A DNA stretch of 64,000 nt from JADGAU01 sp045047105 (GCA_045047105.1 JASFYQ010000016.1:16808-80807); one strand, 5' to 3'; positions 7,631 to 18,385 are shown, counted from the stretch's first letter. The notes: generated by a model not told the origin, from the sequence alone. Made by a program: numbers and translations.

Positions 7631-8392
7631 TTGCGTTTTGCATCCCTAGGCAGTGGCAGTTCTGGTAATGCCACTGTAATTCAAACCAGTCAAACGGCAG
7701 TAATGTTAGATTGCGGTTTTAGTTGTAAAGAAACAGTAAATCGATTACAACGTCTTAATCTGGATCCCACTTCTATTGATGCAATTATTGTTACCCATGA
7801 GCACAATGATCATCTTTCTGGTGTAGGCACATTTTCAAGAAAATTTAAAGTTCCTGTATGGATGAATTTGGGTACCTATCGTGCCAGAAAAATAGGCACT
7901 CTTACAGAGCTAAATTTATTTAATTCCCATCAAGAATTTGTTATTAATGGGCTTAAACTAAAACCTTTTGTTGTTCCACATGACTCGCAAGAGGCAGTGC
8001 AATTTATTTTTTCTGATCAACAAAAAAAATTAGCAATCGTTACCGATCTGGGACATATAACTCCACATATCATCAGCGTATTAAAAGACTTAAATGCCAT
8101 AATTATAGAAGCAAATCATGATTATGATATGTTATGGGCGGGTTCTTACCGTCATAGTTTAAAACAACGCGTATCAGGAAACTTTGGTCATTTAAATAAT
8201 CATCAGGCAGCCCGCTTAATTGCACAACTTGATACCCAATCTTTGCAATATTTAATAGCTGCACACTTAAGCGGTGAGAATAATACCATAGCAAAAACTA
8301 AGGCTGCATTTACACAGGTTTTAGGCTCACTTCCTTCACATTTTGAGGTAGCTAATCAGTCAGCTGGTTTTGATTGGAAAGTTATAAGTTAA
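7631..8392 (+). CDS. MBL-fold metallo-hydrolase, YycJ/WalJ-like
   Basis: A 253-residue metallo-beta-lactamase-fold protein. It starts with the family signature FASLGSGSSGNATVI and has the metal motif THEHNDHLSG (HxHxDH); further ligands are His in VVPHDS, Asp in VTDLGH and a late His in IAAHLSG. Members are thought to be phosphodiesterases or nucleases; the E. coli substrate is unknown and YycJ has 5' to 3' exonuclease activity. The start codon is TTG, 21 bp after bamC, so it is probably in the same operon. Confidence 0.85.
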   Translation: MRFASLGSGSSGNATVIQTSQTAVMLDCGFSCKETVNRLQRLNLDPTSIDAIIVTHEHNDHLSGVGTFSRKFKVPVWMNLGTYRARKIGTLTELNLFNSHQEFVINGLKLKPFVVPHDSQEAVQFIFSDQQKKLAIVTDLGHITPHIISVLKDLNAIIIEANHDYDMLWAGSYRHSLKQRVSGNFGHLNNHQAARLIAQLDTQSLQYLIAAHLSGENNTIAKTKAAFTQVLGSLPSHFEVANQSAGFDWKVIS

Positions 8393-8422
8393 TAGTTTAG
8401 TTTGTGCTAGTAGTACATATAG

Positions 8423-11400
8423 TTAAACTCGCTCATCAATAGTCCCTTTTTTATCTACTTTAATTTCTTCCTCTGCTTCTTCTGGAATACCCATTGATGA
8501 GGTCATTTCACTAATATTATAACCAGCAAGTTTTAAACGACTTTTAAGGCTATTAAAATTTGCTACAAATATTTGTTGAGTTTCAGGTTTTTCTGTCCAA
8601 AATTGCATGGCAATATCTTTTCCATTTAAAACAATATAAATTCTTATTGCTCCTAATGATTGCAATTCAAAGGCTAAATTTGCAGTCCATATTTTTTCAT
8701 TTGAAGTATTCTTATTTTTATTTTTATTTTCAGAAGTAAATTTTAACTGTAAAACCTGTGATTTATCTTGAAACTTAAAGGGTAGCTCTAATGCCATATT
8801 AATATTGGATTCAGGTTGCTCTCGGGTTGCTGCCTGTGTTGCCACTATGCGAGACATAACTCCATCGAGTTGTTCAAGCAACATCTGTTGAAAAAGCACG
8901 GGATTTGCCATTTGTAATAATTGATTTTGTTGTGCTGCTGCAACCTGTGCATGTTTATTTCTGGTAGGAAGTGCCTGACGATCTAATTCTAAATCCTGGG
9001 GCATTATATTTTGCAATAAGGAGCTTGTGGATTGAGAATTTGTAGCCGTTTGTGATGCTACTCGTTCTGAAACTCCAATATTTTGCAAAATGGATAATAA
9101 GCGCTGAATATTTAATTTAAGGTCGTTATTAATTTGTGAATTAATTAGTGAGCTTTCACTGCTATTATTCATTGCCTGATTAATAGTTTGCGTAACTTGC
9201 TGAATTTGTTTGATAAATTGTTGTGCCTGAAATTGTACTACGGAAGGATTGTTATTATTAAGTAAGGACTTATTATTACTATTAAATTGATAATTAACCT
9301 GTTCTAAAATCTGATGAATGGATTGGCTAAATGCTTTTGGGTATGAATTTATACTCTTGTTTATAGTCTGCTCTGTAGAATTGGCCTGATTTTTAAGTTG
9401 TTGTTCAATGGTTTGGCTCATTAATTTTAATTCATTAAGAAGCTGCTTCAGGTTGGTATCCGGTGCGGTTAATTGGCTATTGGGATTAGCTGCAACATTG
9501 TTGTTAATAGTTGTTTCAACTAATTGCTTAATATTTTGTGAAGTTAAAGGGCTTAAAGGTATTTGCAATAAGGGTTGTAGCAAATTGCTAGATGCAGAGG
9601 AGGGGTTCATTAAATCCAATAATTTATTAATATTTGCTAATGAAGCAGGTTGCTGAATGAGCTGCTTAAACTGCTGTTGCATAGGGCTGCTTACGGCTAA
9701 TGGTGGCTGATGTAAATGAGTTAATTGCTTGGCAATAGCTTGTATTAATTGGTTTTGTTGCTGCACCTGTTGCTGCAGTGGCAAATTTATTTGAGTAGAT
9801 GGTTTATTTTCAACTATTTGGCTAATAAGCTCTGCTCTTGCTAATAATTTATTTACTGAGGGTGTTTGTTTTATATTAAGAGGCTGTTGTAATTCATTAA
9901 TTGTTGATTGGCTAAGATTCTTATTATCAGAGGCTAAAATTGTTTTACTTAATTGCTCAAGTAATTGAGAGACCAATTTTTGTTTTGCAACTTCACTGCT
10001 ATTATCTTTAGAGCTGGCTTCTAATTGCACTTTTATATGTTCAATTGCTTTTGTAACATCTCTTGCATTTACTGTTGCTTGCTGCAATTTTTCTAATAAT
10101 GGAGCAGGAAGACTAATCTCTTGACTTTGTTTAATAATATTTTGAATGTTTGTAGCTAATTGTTTTATTTGCTCATTACTTAGTTTTACCTGGTTGGTTT
10201 TAATTTGTTTAATTTGTTGGGCTATATTTTGAACTGAATTGGCTATTGTTGGTGAGGAAGTTTGATTTTGTAGTGGCTGAATTTGTGTTTGCAGCTGATT
10301 CTGAATTGCTATTTGAGAATGATTTTGGGTAGATTGTGGAAGCTGGGGATTTGTTGCAGATATTTGTTGGTTTTTAACTAGCTGCTGAATATTTTTTAAT
10401 AGCGATAATAATTCGGTTTTATTATTCTCTGCTGGTTGAGGCTTTAAATCAAGCAGCTGCTCTTTAATCATTTGTAGACTTTTATCTAATAGCTGTACGT
10501 TTTCAGCATTAATGCTTATTTTAGAATTAACTTGGACACTTAGCTTTTGGCTTATTTGTTCTAATTGCTCTATAGATTTGGATAATATATTAGCTATAGC
10601 AGGAGTATTTTGTGTTTGCTTATCAGCTGAAATGGCAGAGGATAATCTATCTAAATTAACACTTTCTGTTTTTTGTATTTGCAGATGATTTTCTAAAAAT
10701 AAGCCTGAGTTACTAATAGCCTGTTTTAGCCCATCTCCTAATGATAGTTGTTGTAATGATGAAAATTTATCAATTAATTGTTCAATGGCTTTGACCAGAG
10801 GCGCAGATAAAGTTTCTACTTTTTTTAATGGTACATTATTATTGATTATTGCTTCAACTGCAGTAGAGTTTTGGGGTATATTGCTAGTAACAGGAATCAT
10901 TACAGGCTTATTGCTTGCTATTACATCAGCCTTAGTTTGAATATTTGTAGCAGCAGATGTTTTTATCGCTTTATTTTCTTGACTAACTACAGGCTCTACT
11001 GGCGGAATACTCCTTTCTGTGTTTGTTGCCATATTAGCTGTATGGGTATTAGCCGTATTATTATTTTGAGATTGTGCATTAGTATATTGTATTGCACTAT
11101 CCAGAGAGGCTAATAATGCTGGCATGGCTTGCTGTTTACTCACCATCTTCTGTATTAACTGGATTAACTTAGCACTTTGTTCAGGGATTGAAGCCAGATT
11201 AAAGGATATTTTTTGATCGGATGATTTTTCAACAACCAGAGCTAAACTTTGCCCAACCTGTAGTTTTAATACACTATTACTATCAATTTTTACCTCAATA
11301 GATTGTTTATCAATTACCAGGGTCGCACTACCATCACTATTTGCCTGGAGTACCTTAGCGTGTAAAACTTGGCTATTAAACCAGTTTTTTTTTGTTGTTT

Positions 11401-11728
11401 CGGGTATAGGGGGAAAGGATGTGGCTTTAATATCGCTATTAACCACAGGTTTATCAATTTGTGCCTGGCGTTGCTGGAGTTGAATTTGGCTAAATTCCGT
11501 TGGAAATATGCCTTTAAGAGAATGCATTGCCTTAGCAACATTAATGCTATTAAGGCCTTCCTGTGAAAGGAGTTTTATGGTATTTTGTAATAATTGCCCA
11601 ACCGCTAAAGGCTCTTTTATAGGGCTATTTTGGCTATTAATCTGAGTTTTAGTGGATGTACTAATCGTATTATCAGTTTTTGTTACTTCTTTGGTGATTA
11701 CTTTATCGGGCTGAATATTATTATCCAT
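8423..11728 (-). CDS. Very large FliK-like (flagellar hook-length control) protein
   Basis: The protein has 1101 residues. An N-terminal domain (about 115-190) carries a beta-rich SATLVIDKQ...VGQSLALVVE segment. The C-terminal about 100 residues (from LELPFKF to ISEMTSSMG) fit the FliK C-terminal domain (Flg_hook, PF02120). Between them lie over 700 residues dominated by Gln, Asn, Ser and Leu, arranged as weak repeats of Q-rich amphipathic helix. FliK measures hook or needle length during type III export. No other flagellar gene is in the window, so whether it acts in a flagellum is unknown. It lies 70 bp downstream of ispB on the same strand. Confidence 0.75.
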   Translation of the reverse strand: MDNNIQPDKVITKEVTKTDNTISTSTKTQINSQNSPIKEPLAVGQLLQNTIKLLSQEGLNSINVAKAMHSLKGIFPTEFSQIQLQQRQAQIDKPVVNSDIKATSFPPIPETTKKNWFNSQVLHAKVLQANSDGSATLVIDKQSIEVKIDSNSVLKLQVGQSLALVVEKSSDQKISFNLASIPEQSAKLIQLIQKMVSKQQAMPALLASLDSAIQYTNAQSQNNNTANTHTANMATNTERSIPPVEPVVSQENKAIKTSAATNIQTKADVIASNKPVMIPVTSNIPQNSTAVEAIINNNVPLKKVETLSAPLVKAIEQLIDKFSSLQQLSLGDGLKQAISNSGLFLENHLQIQKTESVNLDRLSSAISADKQTQNTPAIANILSKSIEQLEQISQKLSVQVNSKISINAENVQLLDKSLQMIKEQLLDLKPQPAENNKTELLSLLKNIQQLVKNQQISATNPQLPQSTQNHSQIAIQNQLQTQIQPLQNQTSSPTIANSVQNIAQQIKQIKTNQVKLSNEQIKQLATNIQNIIKQSQEISLPAPLLEKLQQATVNARDVTKAIEHIKVQLEASSKDNSSEVAKQKLVSQLLEQLSKTILASDNKNLSQSTINELQQPLNIKQTPSVNKLLARAELISQIVENKPSTQINLPLQQQVQQQNQLIQAIAKQLTHLHQPPLAVSSPMQQQFKQLIQQPASLANINKLLDLMNPSSASSNLLQPLLQIPLSPLTSQNIKQLVETTINNNVAANPNSQLTAPDTNLKQLLNELKLMSQTIEQQLKNQANSTEQTINKSINSYPKAFSQSIHQILEQVNYQFNSNNKSLLNNNNPSVVQFQAQQFIKQIQQVTQTINQAMNNSSESSLINSQINNDLKLNIQRLLSILQNIGVSERVASQTATNSQSTSSLLQNIMPQDLELDRQALPTRNKHAQVAAAQQNQLLQMANPVLFQQMLLEQLDGVMSRIVATQAATREQPESNINMALELPFKFQDKSQVLQLKFTSENKNKNKNTSNEKIWTANLAFELQSLGAIRIYIVLNGKDIAMQFWTEKPETQQIFVANFNSLKSRLKLAGYNISEMTSSMGIPEEAEEEIKVDKKGTIDERV

Positions 11729-11798
11729 AAAGTTACTCCAAAACCAATTAATACCATTATGAGCTTTTTGTTAATATAGCTCTTAGATTTTACTAATA

Positions 11799-12779
11799 CT
11801 AAAAACCTCGTTGAACTGAAAAATTGGCTAAATCAATTAAAGCTTGTTTGTAAACAGAATCTTTTATTGGCAATAATTGCTCAATTGCAAGTTGTGCTTC
11901 TTTTTTTGCAATTTTACGTGAATAATCAATAGCACCTGTATCAATTATAGCTTCCATAATTTCAGAGATCTTATCTAATCCACCATTTTCAATCGCTTTT
12001 TTTATTAATGCAGTTTGATCTTTATTGCCTTTATTCATTGCATAAATAAGGGGCAGGGTAGGTTTGCCTTCAGCTAAATCATCGCCTACATTTTTACCCA
12101 TATCTTTTTCATCTGCACTATAATCCAGAACATCATCAATAATTTGGAAAGCTGTTCCCAAATGCATTCCATATTTAGCCATCGCTGATTCAGTTTCATT
12201 ATCCACATGGTTAATAACTGCACCTAGTTGAGCTGCGGATTCAAATAGTTTTGCAGTTTTATAATGAATAACCTGCAAATAACGAGCCTCAGTAGTGGAA
12301 GCATCATTACAATTTAATAATTGCAATACTTCACCTTCTGCAATAACATTGGTTGAATGTGACATAATTTCCATCACTCGCATGTCTTTAACGCTTACCA
12401 TTATTTCAAAGGCACGAGAATATAAAAAATCACCCACTAATACACTGGCAGCATTTCCCCATAAATCATTTGCTGTGCTATTGCCGCGCCTGAGCTCCGA
12501 TTCATCAACTACATCATCATGTAATAAAGTAGCAGTATGTATAAACTCAATTACAGCAGCGAGTTGAATTGCATGTTGTTTAGCATCAACAATAGTAGAC
12601 TCTAATGCATTGGCACTAAGTAAGACTAAAATAGGGCGTAAACGCTTGCCGCCACTATGAATAATATATTGGCTAATTTGATTTATTAAGACTACATCGG
12701 AGTGTAAATGTTTTTCAATAAACTTATTTACCTGTTGCATTTCAGGTTGAATAAGTTGCAGTAAGTGATCGGTATTCAT
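11799..12779 (-). CDS. ispB: Octaprenyl diphosphate synthase
   Basis: This trans-prenyltransferase builds the C40 side chain of quinones. It has 326 residues. The first aspartate-rich motif is LLHDDVVDES and the second is IIDDVLDYS, both intact; GGKRLRP is the substrate-binding loop. The divergent upstream gap of 266 bp to the sensor kinase gene probably holds its promoter. The exact chain length is inferred from the closest family; other polyprenyl lengths are possible. Confidence 0.92.
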   Translation of the reverse strand: MNTDHLLQLIQPEMQQVNKFIEKHLHSDVVLINQISQYIIHSGGKRLRPILVLLSANALESTIVDAKQHAIQLAAVIEFIHTATLLHDDVVDESELRRGNSTANDLWGNAASVLVGDFLYSRAFEIMVSVKDMRVMEIMSHSTNVIAEGEVLQLLNCNDASTTEARYLQVIHYKTAKLFESAAQLGAVINHVDNETESAMAKYGMHLGTAFQIIDDVLDYSADEKDMGKNVGDDLAEGKPTLPLIYAMNKGNKDQTALIKKAIENGGLDKISEIMEAIIDTGAIDYSRKIAKKEAQLAIEQLLPIKDSVYKQALIDLANFSVQRGF

Positions 12780-13045
12780 TTGTTCAGTGTTAAGCTCTAA
12801 AGTTATAATAATTATAAAGCAGTAATCATGCTTTAAACTTGGCTATTGTAATATTGTCTGCAGTGGTAAGCAAATTTCAATTGGGAAATAATGCAAAAAA
12901 GCATTATAATCAAACTATTGTCTGATTAAACGATTAATATTTTTAAGCTTGTTTTATGCCTGCTTATTGATAATAGTTTATTGTTAAATGTTTTTAAAAA
13001 CAGCCTTTTATATATTATGTTTTATAGTTTACCTAAGAGTATATA

Positions 13046-16000
13046 GTGCTATCCTCACTCCGTTTTAAAATTATCTTTTTAACTATAGTACCTACTACAG
13101 TTATATACTTTAGTATTCTGTTTTTTAGTATGAATAAAGTAAATCATAATGAAACAGAAAACATGACTAAAGAGATGTTTCAATATACACAGTATTATGC
13201 GACATATTATTCTAGCAATTTGCGTGAAACCATGCAAATTGCAAATACTTCTGCTTCGTTTTTACAACAAAACTTGCAAATGAGCAAAAGTCAGCTTTAT
13301 ACCATGGTTAAAAATAATGTGGAACTTAATCCGCTGGTATTTGGCAGTGCCATTGCATTTGATTATGAAAAATTATCCAATAGAAACCTATTTTTTGCAC
13401 CCTATGCCTATAGAACTGAAAAAAATATTAAAACCGTTAATATTGCAACGGTTTCTGATTATACAAAATCAGATTGGGAATGGTGGATTCGAGCGGTTGA
13501 AGATAATAAACCCATCTGGACTGCTCCATTTTTTAGTAAGGAGCGAGGCAATATCCTAATGGCAACTTATGCGGTTCCTTTTTTTGATAAAAATCAATTG
13601 ATTGGAGTAACTACGGTTGATGTTGAATTGTCTCCGTTAGAGCAAAGTGTGTCTAAATTACTCGCTGCCGATTTAGAGTTTATAATCCTCACTAAAAAGG
13701 GCAATTACCTTTATAGTTCTGATACAAATAGTATTCTACGTCGCTCAATTTATGATGATTTTAAAGAAAGTGGAAATAAACAGATTAAAAAATTAGCGGA
13801 TGCGATGTTATCAGCACGCACAGGCATGATTAAAATTACTGATTGGGGCAAGAATAAACACCGTGAATGGGTATTTTATCGACCAATACCTATGACCGAA
13901 TGGAGTTTTGCTGTTCGGGTAAAAGAGCAGAATATACTTAAAAAATCAAGAGAAGAAGGATTAAAAATATCTCTTATTCTATTGATTTCACTAATTATTG
14001 TTGTTCTGGTCATTTGGTTTGTAATTGGTAGAATTACTGCTCCTCTGGCCCGATTAACAAAAAATGTAAAAGAGTTCTCAGAAGGAAAAATGGATTCAAT
14101 TGTAGAGTTAGGAGGCAATGATGAAATTGGAATCCTGGCAAATAACTTTTTACAAATGAAGTTTGAGCTTAAAAAAAGAGGGGAAGATTTACGTCAGGCT
14201 CGTTCGCGGGGGTTTAGCCATATTGTAGCCCATTTAAGAGGGCGATATTTTTATTTTTCTCATGATCGTCAGGGCAAAATTACTTATGTCAGTAGTGAAG
14301 TTACCAAAATTTTAGGATATAGCTGCGAAGAAATTAAAAATAATTATCGTGAATATTTAACCGATAATCCTATTAATTATAATGCAACTAAAAAAACCTG
14401 GTTGTTATTAAATGGCCGACAGCAACAGCCTGTAGAAATTGAAATTAAAAGTGCCAGAGGTGAATTACATCGTTTAGAGATTATAGAAGTTCCTGTTATG
14501 GATGAGAATAATCATATTATAGCTGTAGAAGGCATGGCTCACGATATAACCGAAAGAAAAAAAGAAGAAGAAAAATTCAGGGTTTTATTTGAAAGCTCAT
14601 CAGAGGCAAATTTAATTTTTGATAATAATCATATTCTTGATTGTAACCATGCTTTTTTACAACTATTTAGTTTTTCAAGTAAAGAAAAAATTCTGGATCT
14701 TTCCCCATGTGAACTTTGTCCCGATCTACAACCTGATGGAAAAAAGTCTATGGATCTTGTTTCCAATGCAATGCTTAAGGCTCACTTAACTAAAAATGAG
14801 AAAATAAGAATCAGTCTGCAAACCAATTATGGAGTAATATTTCCTGCTGAAATGAGTATTACCGCATTAACCGTTAGCGACTCCTTATTTTATATTGGAA
14901 TTATTCATGATATGACTATTCGTTTAAGGGCTGAACAGGAAATTATTCAGGCAAAGGAAACTGCGGAAAAAGCCAATAGAGCAAAATCTGACTTTTTATC
15001 AAATATGTCCCATGAACTTAGAACCCCCCTGAATGGCGTTTTAGGATATGCTCAAATTTTACAAAATAATCCAGGTAATAGCACCATCCAAATTCAGAAT
15101 TTAGATGCAATTGAAAGCTGTGGCAGGCATTTACTGACCTTAATTAATGATGTTTTAGATTTATCTAAAATTGAAAGTGGTGTTTTGGATATTCAAGAAA
15201 GTGTTTTTGGCTTGGATAAGTTCTTATATGATGTCTACAATATTGTATTACCTAAAGCTGAATCTAAAGGTATTAAGTTAAATCTTGATTTAAAAGGTAA
15301 TTTACCTCATTTCATTAAAACTGATGCAACTAAATTAAGGCAAATTCTAATTAATTTAATGGGTAATGCCATTAAATTTACTCATCAGGGCAGTGTGAAT
15401 TTAACTATAACTAGCCAAAGAAGCAGTAATAATGAACTCAATCACTTAGTATTTTCAATTGTAGATACAGGAGTTGGAATTGATAAGTTAAAACAAGTTG
15501 AAATTTTTGATGCATTTAAGCAAACCAAACAGGGTATCGAAGCAGGTGGAACTGGTTTAGGTCTAGCTATTAGCCGTCATCTAACACGAATTTTAGGGTA
15601 TTCAGATATTGAATTACAAAGCAAAATGGGAGAAGGGAGTGTATTTACTTTTTCTATGCCTTTACCCGAAATTGAAATAGTAGAAGTAGCTGAAGAAAAA
15701 AGCTGGGCTGATATTAAAATTCCAAAATTATGTGATGATCAAAATCTAAGTGTTTTAGTGGTGGATGATAGGGAAATTAATATTGATATTCTAGTTAATT
15801 TTATGAAAATTTCAGGTTTTGAAGTGCAGCAGGCAAGTAATGGACAACAAGCTATTAATTTAGCCATGGCAGGAAATTTTTCTTTAATTTTACTGGATAT
15901 TAAAATGCCTGGAATGAGTGGTATTGAAGTAACACAATATTTGCGAAAAACTAAAAAATATCAATCTACCTCAATTTTTGCTATTACTGCTAATGTTTTA

Positions 16001-16387
16001 CCAGAACTAAGAAAGCAAATTTACCAGGCACGATTTAATAATATTATTAATAAACCTGTCTGTATTGGTGAGTTATTTGGTAAAATTAGACAACATATGG
16101 ATATTAAATTTAAGCAAGAAGATTTACCCATAATAGAAAATACTCGAGATAAATTAAAAGAGGGTATTCAATCAGAGCGTTTAATGGCTTTTGTTGATAA
16201 ACTTAAAGCTGCCAGTAGTTTTGGTGATATTGAAATGCTAAATAAAATGCTTGATGAATACAAAAGTGTTTGTCAGATATCACACACAAGTGAAAATGAA
16301 CTAGAACGTTTAATTGGTCATTTTGAATTTAAAAAAATAGAACAGTTTGCAGAAGATCTAATAAAGCAATATGGAAATAGTGAGTAA
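13046..16387 (+). CDS. Hybrid sensor histidine kinase (Cache-HAMP-PAS-PAS-HisKA-HATPase-REC)
   Basis: A 1113-residue inner-membrane kinase starting at GTG. TM1 is near residues 8-28 and TM2 near 306-327. Between them is a periplasmic Cache-type sensor domain of about 275 residues. After TM2 come a HAMP domain (328-380), two PAS domains (about 400-500 and 510-630), HisKA with H-box SHELRTPLNG (His656), an ATPase domain with DTGVGI and GGTGLGLAI boxes, and a receiver domain with Asp951 (LLDIKMPGMSG). The last 95 residues are helical without an obvious Hpt histidine. It lies 52 bp before a sigma-54 activator, its likely partner. The ligand is unknown. Confidence 0.92.
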   Translation: MLSSLRFKIIFLTIVPTTVIYFSILFFSMNKVNHNETENMTKEMFQYTQYYATYYSSNLRETMQIANTSASFLQQNLQMSKSQLYTMVKNNVELNPLVFGSAIAFDYEKLSNRNLFFAPYAYRTEKNIKTVNIATVSDYTKSDWEWWIRAVEDNKPIWTAPFFSKERGNILMATYAVPFFDKNQLIGVTTVDVELSPLEQSVSKLLAADLEFIILTKKGNYLYSSDTNSILRRSIYDDFKESGNKQIKKLADAMLSARTGMIKITDWGKNKHREWVFYRPIPMTEWSFAVRVKEQNILKKSREEGLKISLILLISLIIVVLVIWFVIGRITAPLARLTKNVKEFSEGKMDSIVELGGNDEIGILANNFLQMKFELKKRGEDLRQARSRGFSHIVAHLRGRYFYFSHDRQGKITYVSSEVTKILGYSCEEIKNNYREYLTDNPINYNATKKTWLLLNGRQQQPVEIEIKSARGELHRLEIIEVPVMDENNHIIAVEGMAHDITERKKEEEKFRVLFESSSEANLIFDNNHILDCNHAFLQLFSFSSKEKILDLSPCELCPDLQPDGKKSMDLVSNAMLKAHLTKNEKIRISLQTNYGVIFPAEMSITALTVSDSLFYIGIIHDMTIRLRAEQEIIQAKETAEKANRAKSDFLSNMSHELRTPLNGVLGYAQILQNNPGNSTIQIQNLDAIESCGRHLLTLINDVLDLSKIESGVLDIQESVFGLDKFLYDVYNIVLPKAESKGIKLNLDLKGNLPHFIKTDATKLRQILINLMGNAIKFTHQGSVNLTITSQRSSNNELNHLVFSIVDTGVGIDKLKQVEIFDAFKQTKQGIEAGGTGLGLAISRHLTRILGYSDIELQSKMGEGSVFTFSMPLPEIEIVEVAEEKSWADIKIPKLCDDQNLSVLVVDDREINIDILVNFMKISGFEVQQASNGQQAINLAMAGNFSLILLDIKMPGMSGIEVTQYLRKTKKYQSTSIFAITANVLPELRKQIYQARFNNIINKPVCIGELFGKIRQHMDIKFKQEDLPIIENTRDKLKEGIQSERLMAFVDKLKAASSFGDIEMLNKMLDEYKSVCQISHTSENELERLIGHFEFKKIEQFAEDLIKQYGNSE

Positions 16388-16439
16388 ATGTTAAAAATCT
16401 TAGGGCCAACTAAAATAATGTTAGAGATATACAATAATA

Positions 16440-18374
16440 ATGATTAAAGGCCTGACTTCAGCTCCCAGTAATACTGGCTCATCAGCTGATATTATTTTAT
16501 TAGTAGATGATAATCCAACTAATTTACAAGTATTGTATCAAACCTTACAAGGGCTAAATTTTAAAATTTTAATTGCTAAAAATGGAGAAGATGCATTAGA
16601 ACTAGCAAATAAAAGCCAACCGGCATTAATTTTATTAGATATTATGATGCCAGGTATGGATGGTTTTGAAGTCTTAAATAAGCTTAAAAGTAATGAAAAC
16701 ACCGCACAATCAGTAGTTATTTTTTTATCTGCTCTGGACGAAATTAAACATAAGGTTAGAGGATTAAAACTTGGAGCCGTAGATTATATTGCCAAACCCT
16801 TCCAATCATCTGAGGTAATAGCACGAGTTAAAACTCACTTAAAAATTTATCATCTTGAGAGATATCTGGAAGAAAAAAATCAACAACTAGAATTAGATAA
16901 TGCTAACATTCTTCATAGCATGAGTGAAGGTTTAATAGAATTAGCATTAGACGGGAAAATACGTTATGCCAATCAAGCAACCCTAAAAATGCTGGGATGG
17001 AATAAAAATGAAATTCTGGGACAGGATTTTCATTCTTTAATTCAGCATAGTAATGCCCATGGTGAACGTTTAATTCGCAATAAATCAATAATTTACAAAG
17101 GTTTACGTGAAAGGGAAAGTATTCAGTCTGATGAGCTGTATTTTTATAATAAACAGGGAAATTGTTTTCCTGTTGAATTTACCATGACTCCATTGTTTAA
17201 AAACAAGGAATCAATAAATAAAACGGCTAATAAAACCCAGATTAAAAAACTAGGTACTTCCTTTATTTTATTTAAAAATATAAGTTTGCGGAAAAAAAAT
17301 GATAAAGAATTACAACAGGCATTGCAAACGGTAGAAGATTTAAAAGAAAAATTACAAGCTGAAAATATTTATCTGCAGCAAGAAATTAAAAATCAACAAA
17401 ACTTCACAGGAATTGTTGGTGAAAGTAAAGCCTTAACTAAAGTTTTATCTGAACTGGAGCAAGTAGCCAAAACAGATACTACGGTATTAATAAATGGTGA
17501 ATCAGGTACTGGGAAAGAAGCCATTGCCAGGGCAATACATGAGCGCAGTTTGCGTAAAGATCGCCCCTTAATAAAAGTTAATTGTGGGGCTATAGCAGAA
17601 TCCATAGTTGAAAGTGAATTATTTGGCCATGTAAAGGGTGCATTTACCAGTGCAATTAATGACCGAATGGGGCATTTTCAGTTAGCGGATGGTGGCACTA
17701 TATTTTTAGATGAAATCGGGGAGCTGAGCTTAGAAGTACAAGTTAAATTATTACGCGTTATACAAGAACAGGAAATTCAACCCGTAGGTAGTCAGGAAAT
17801 TATTCATGTTGATGTACGCTTTATTGCTGCAACCAATCGAGATCTTAAAGCAATGGTAGATGACAAAACATTTCGTATGGATTTATTCTATCGACTTAAT
17901 GTTTTTCCATTATTAATTCCCCCTTTACGTGATAGACGTAGTGATATTCCGCTTTTAATTAAGCACTTTCTGCAATTAATTGCTAAAAAATTAAATAAAC
18001 AACTAGACTCTGTTTCTAAAGAAAGCCTGGACTTAATGATGGATTATTATTGGCCCGGCAACATTAGAGAACTACAAAATATTATTGAACGCTCGGCAAT
18101 TTTGTCACAGAGTAACATTGTAGAAGTGGATGATGCTTTATTACCAATGAATAAAGAAAACACCATGCTCTCTCAGGATGTACAAAATTCTGGCAACTCT
18201 ATATTGTATGATTCATTAACTGGACTTACATTGGCAGAAAATGAACGATTATTTATTATCCATACACTAAAACAGGTAGATGGAGTAATTGGCGGGAAAA
18301 AAGGAGCTGCGGAAATATTAGGTGTTCCCGTTAGCACCTTACGTTCAAGAATGAAAAAACTGGGCTTAAATTAG
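16440..18374 (+). CDS. Sigma-54-dependent response regulator with PAS domain (NtrC family)
   Basis: A 644-residue activator. The receiver domain (18-135) has phospho-acceptor Asp67 (LLDIMMPGMDG). A PAS domain follows (about 150-260), then a coiled-coil linker, an AAA+ domain with Walker A GESGTGKE (353-360) and Walker B FLDEIGE, and a C-terminal Fis-type helix-turn-helix (GAAEILGVPVSTLRSRMKKLG). The sigma-54 contact loop reads GAFTSA (400-405) instead of the common GAFTGA; Ser occurs in other members. It probably receives phosphate from the upstream kinase and turns on sigma-54 promoters. Targets are not visible in the window. Confidence 0.92.
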   Translation: MIKGLTSAPSNTGSSADIILLVDDNPTNLQVLYQTLQGLNFKILIAKNGEDALELANKSQPALILLDIMMPGMDGFEVLNKLKSNENTAQSVVIFLSALDEIKHKVRGLKLGAVDYIAKPFQSSEVIARVKTHLKIYHLERYLEEKNQQLELDNANILHSMSEGLIELALDGKIRYANQATLKMLGWNKNEILGQDFHSLIQHSNAHGERLIRNKSIIYKGLRERESIQSDELYFYNKQGNCFPVEFTMTPLFKNKESINKTANKTQIKKLGTSFILFKNISLRKKNDKELQQALQTVEDLKEKLQAENIYLQQEIKNQQNFTGIVGESKALTKVLSELEQVAKTDTTVLINGESGTGKEAIARAIHERSLRKDRPLIKVNCGAIAESIVESELFGHVKGAFTSAINDRMGHFQLADGGTIFLDEIGELSLEVQVKLLRVIQEQEIQPVGSQEIIHVDVRFIAATNRDLKAMVDDKTFRMDLFYRLNVFPLLIPPLRDRRSDIPLLIKHFLQLIAKKLNKQLDSVSKESLDLMMDYYWPGNIRELQNIIERSAILSQSNIVEVDDALLPMNKENTMLSQDVQNSGNSILYDSLTGLTLAENERLFIIHTLKQVDGVIGGKKGAAEILGVPVSTLRSRMKKLGLN

Positions 18375-18385
18375 GAATAGAGTAG

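Noticed and set aside
17637..17654. GAFTSA instead of GAFTGA in the sigma-54 activator as a sign of loss of function
   Set aside because: Ser at this position is known in other activators of this family and all other motifs are intact, so I do not claim inactivity.
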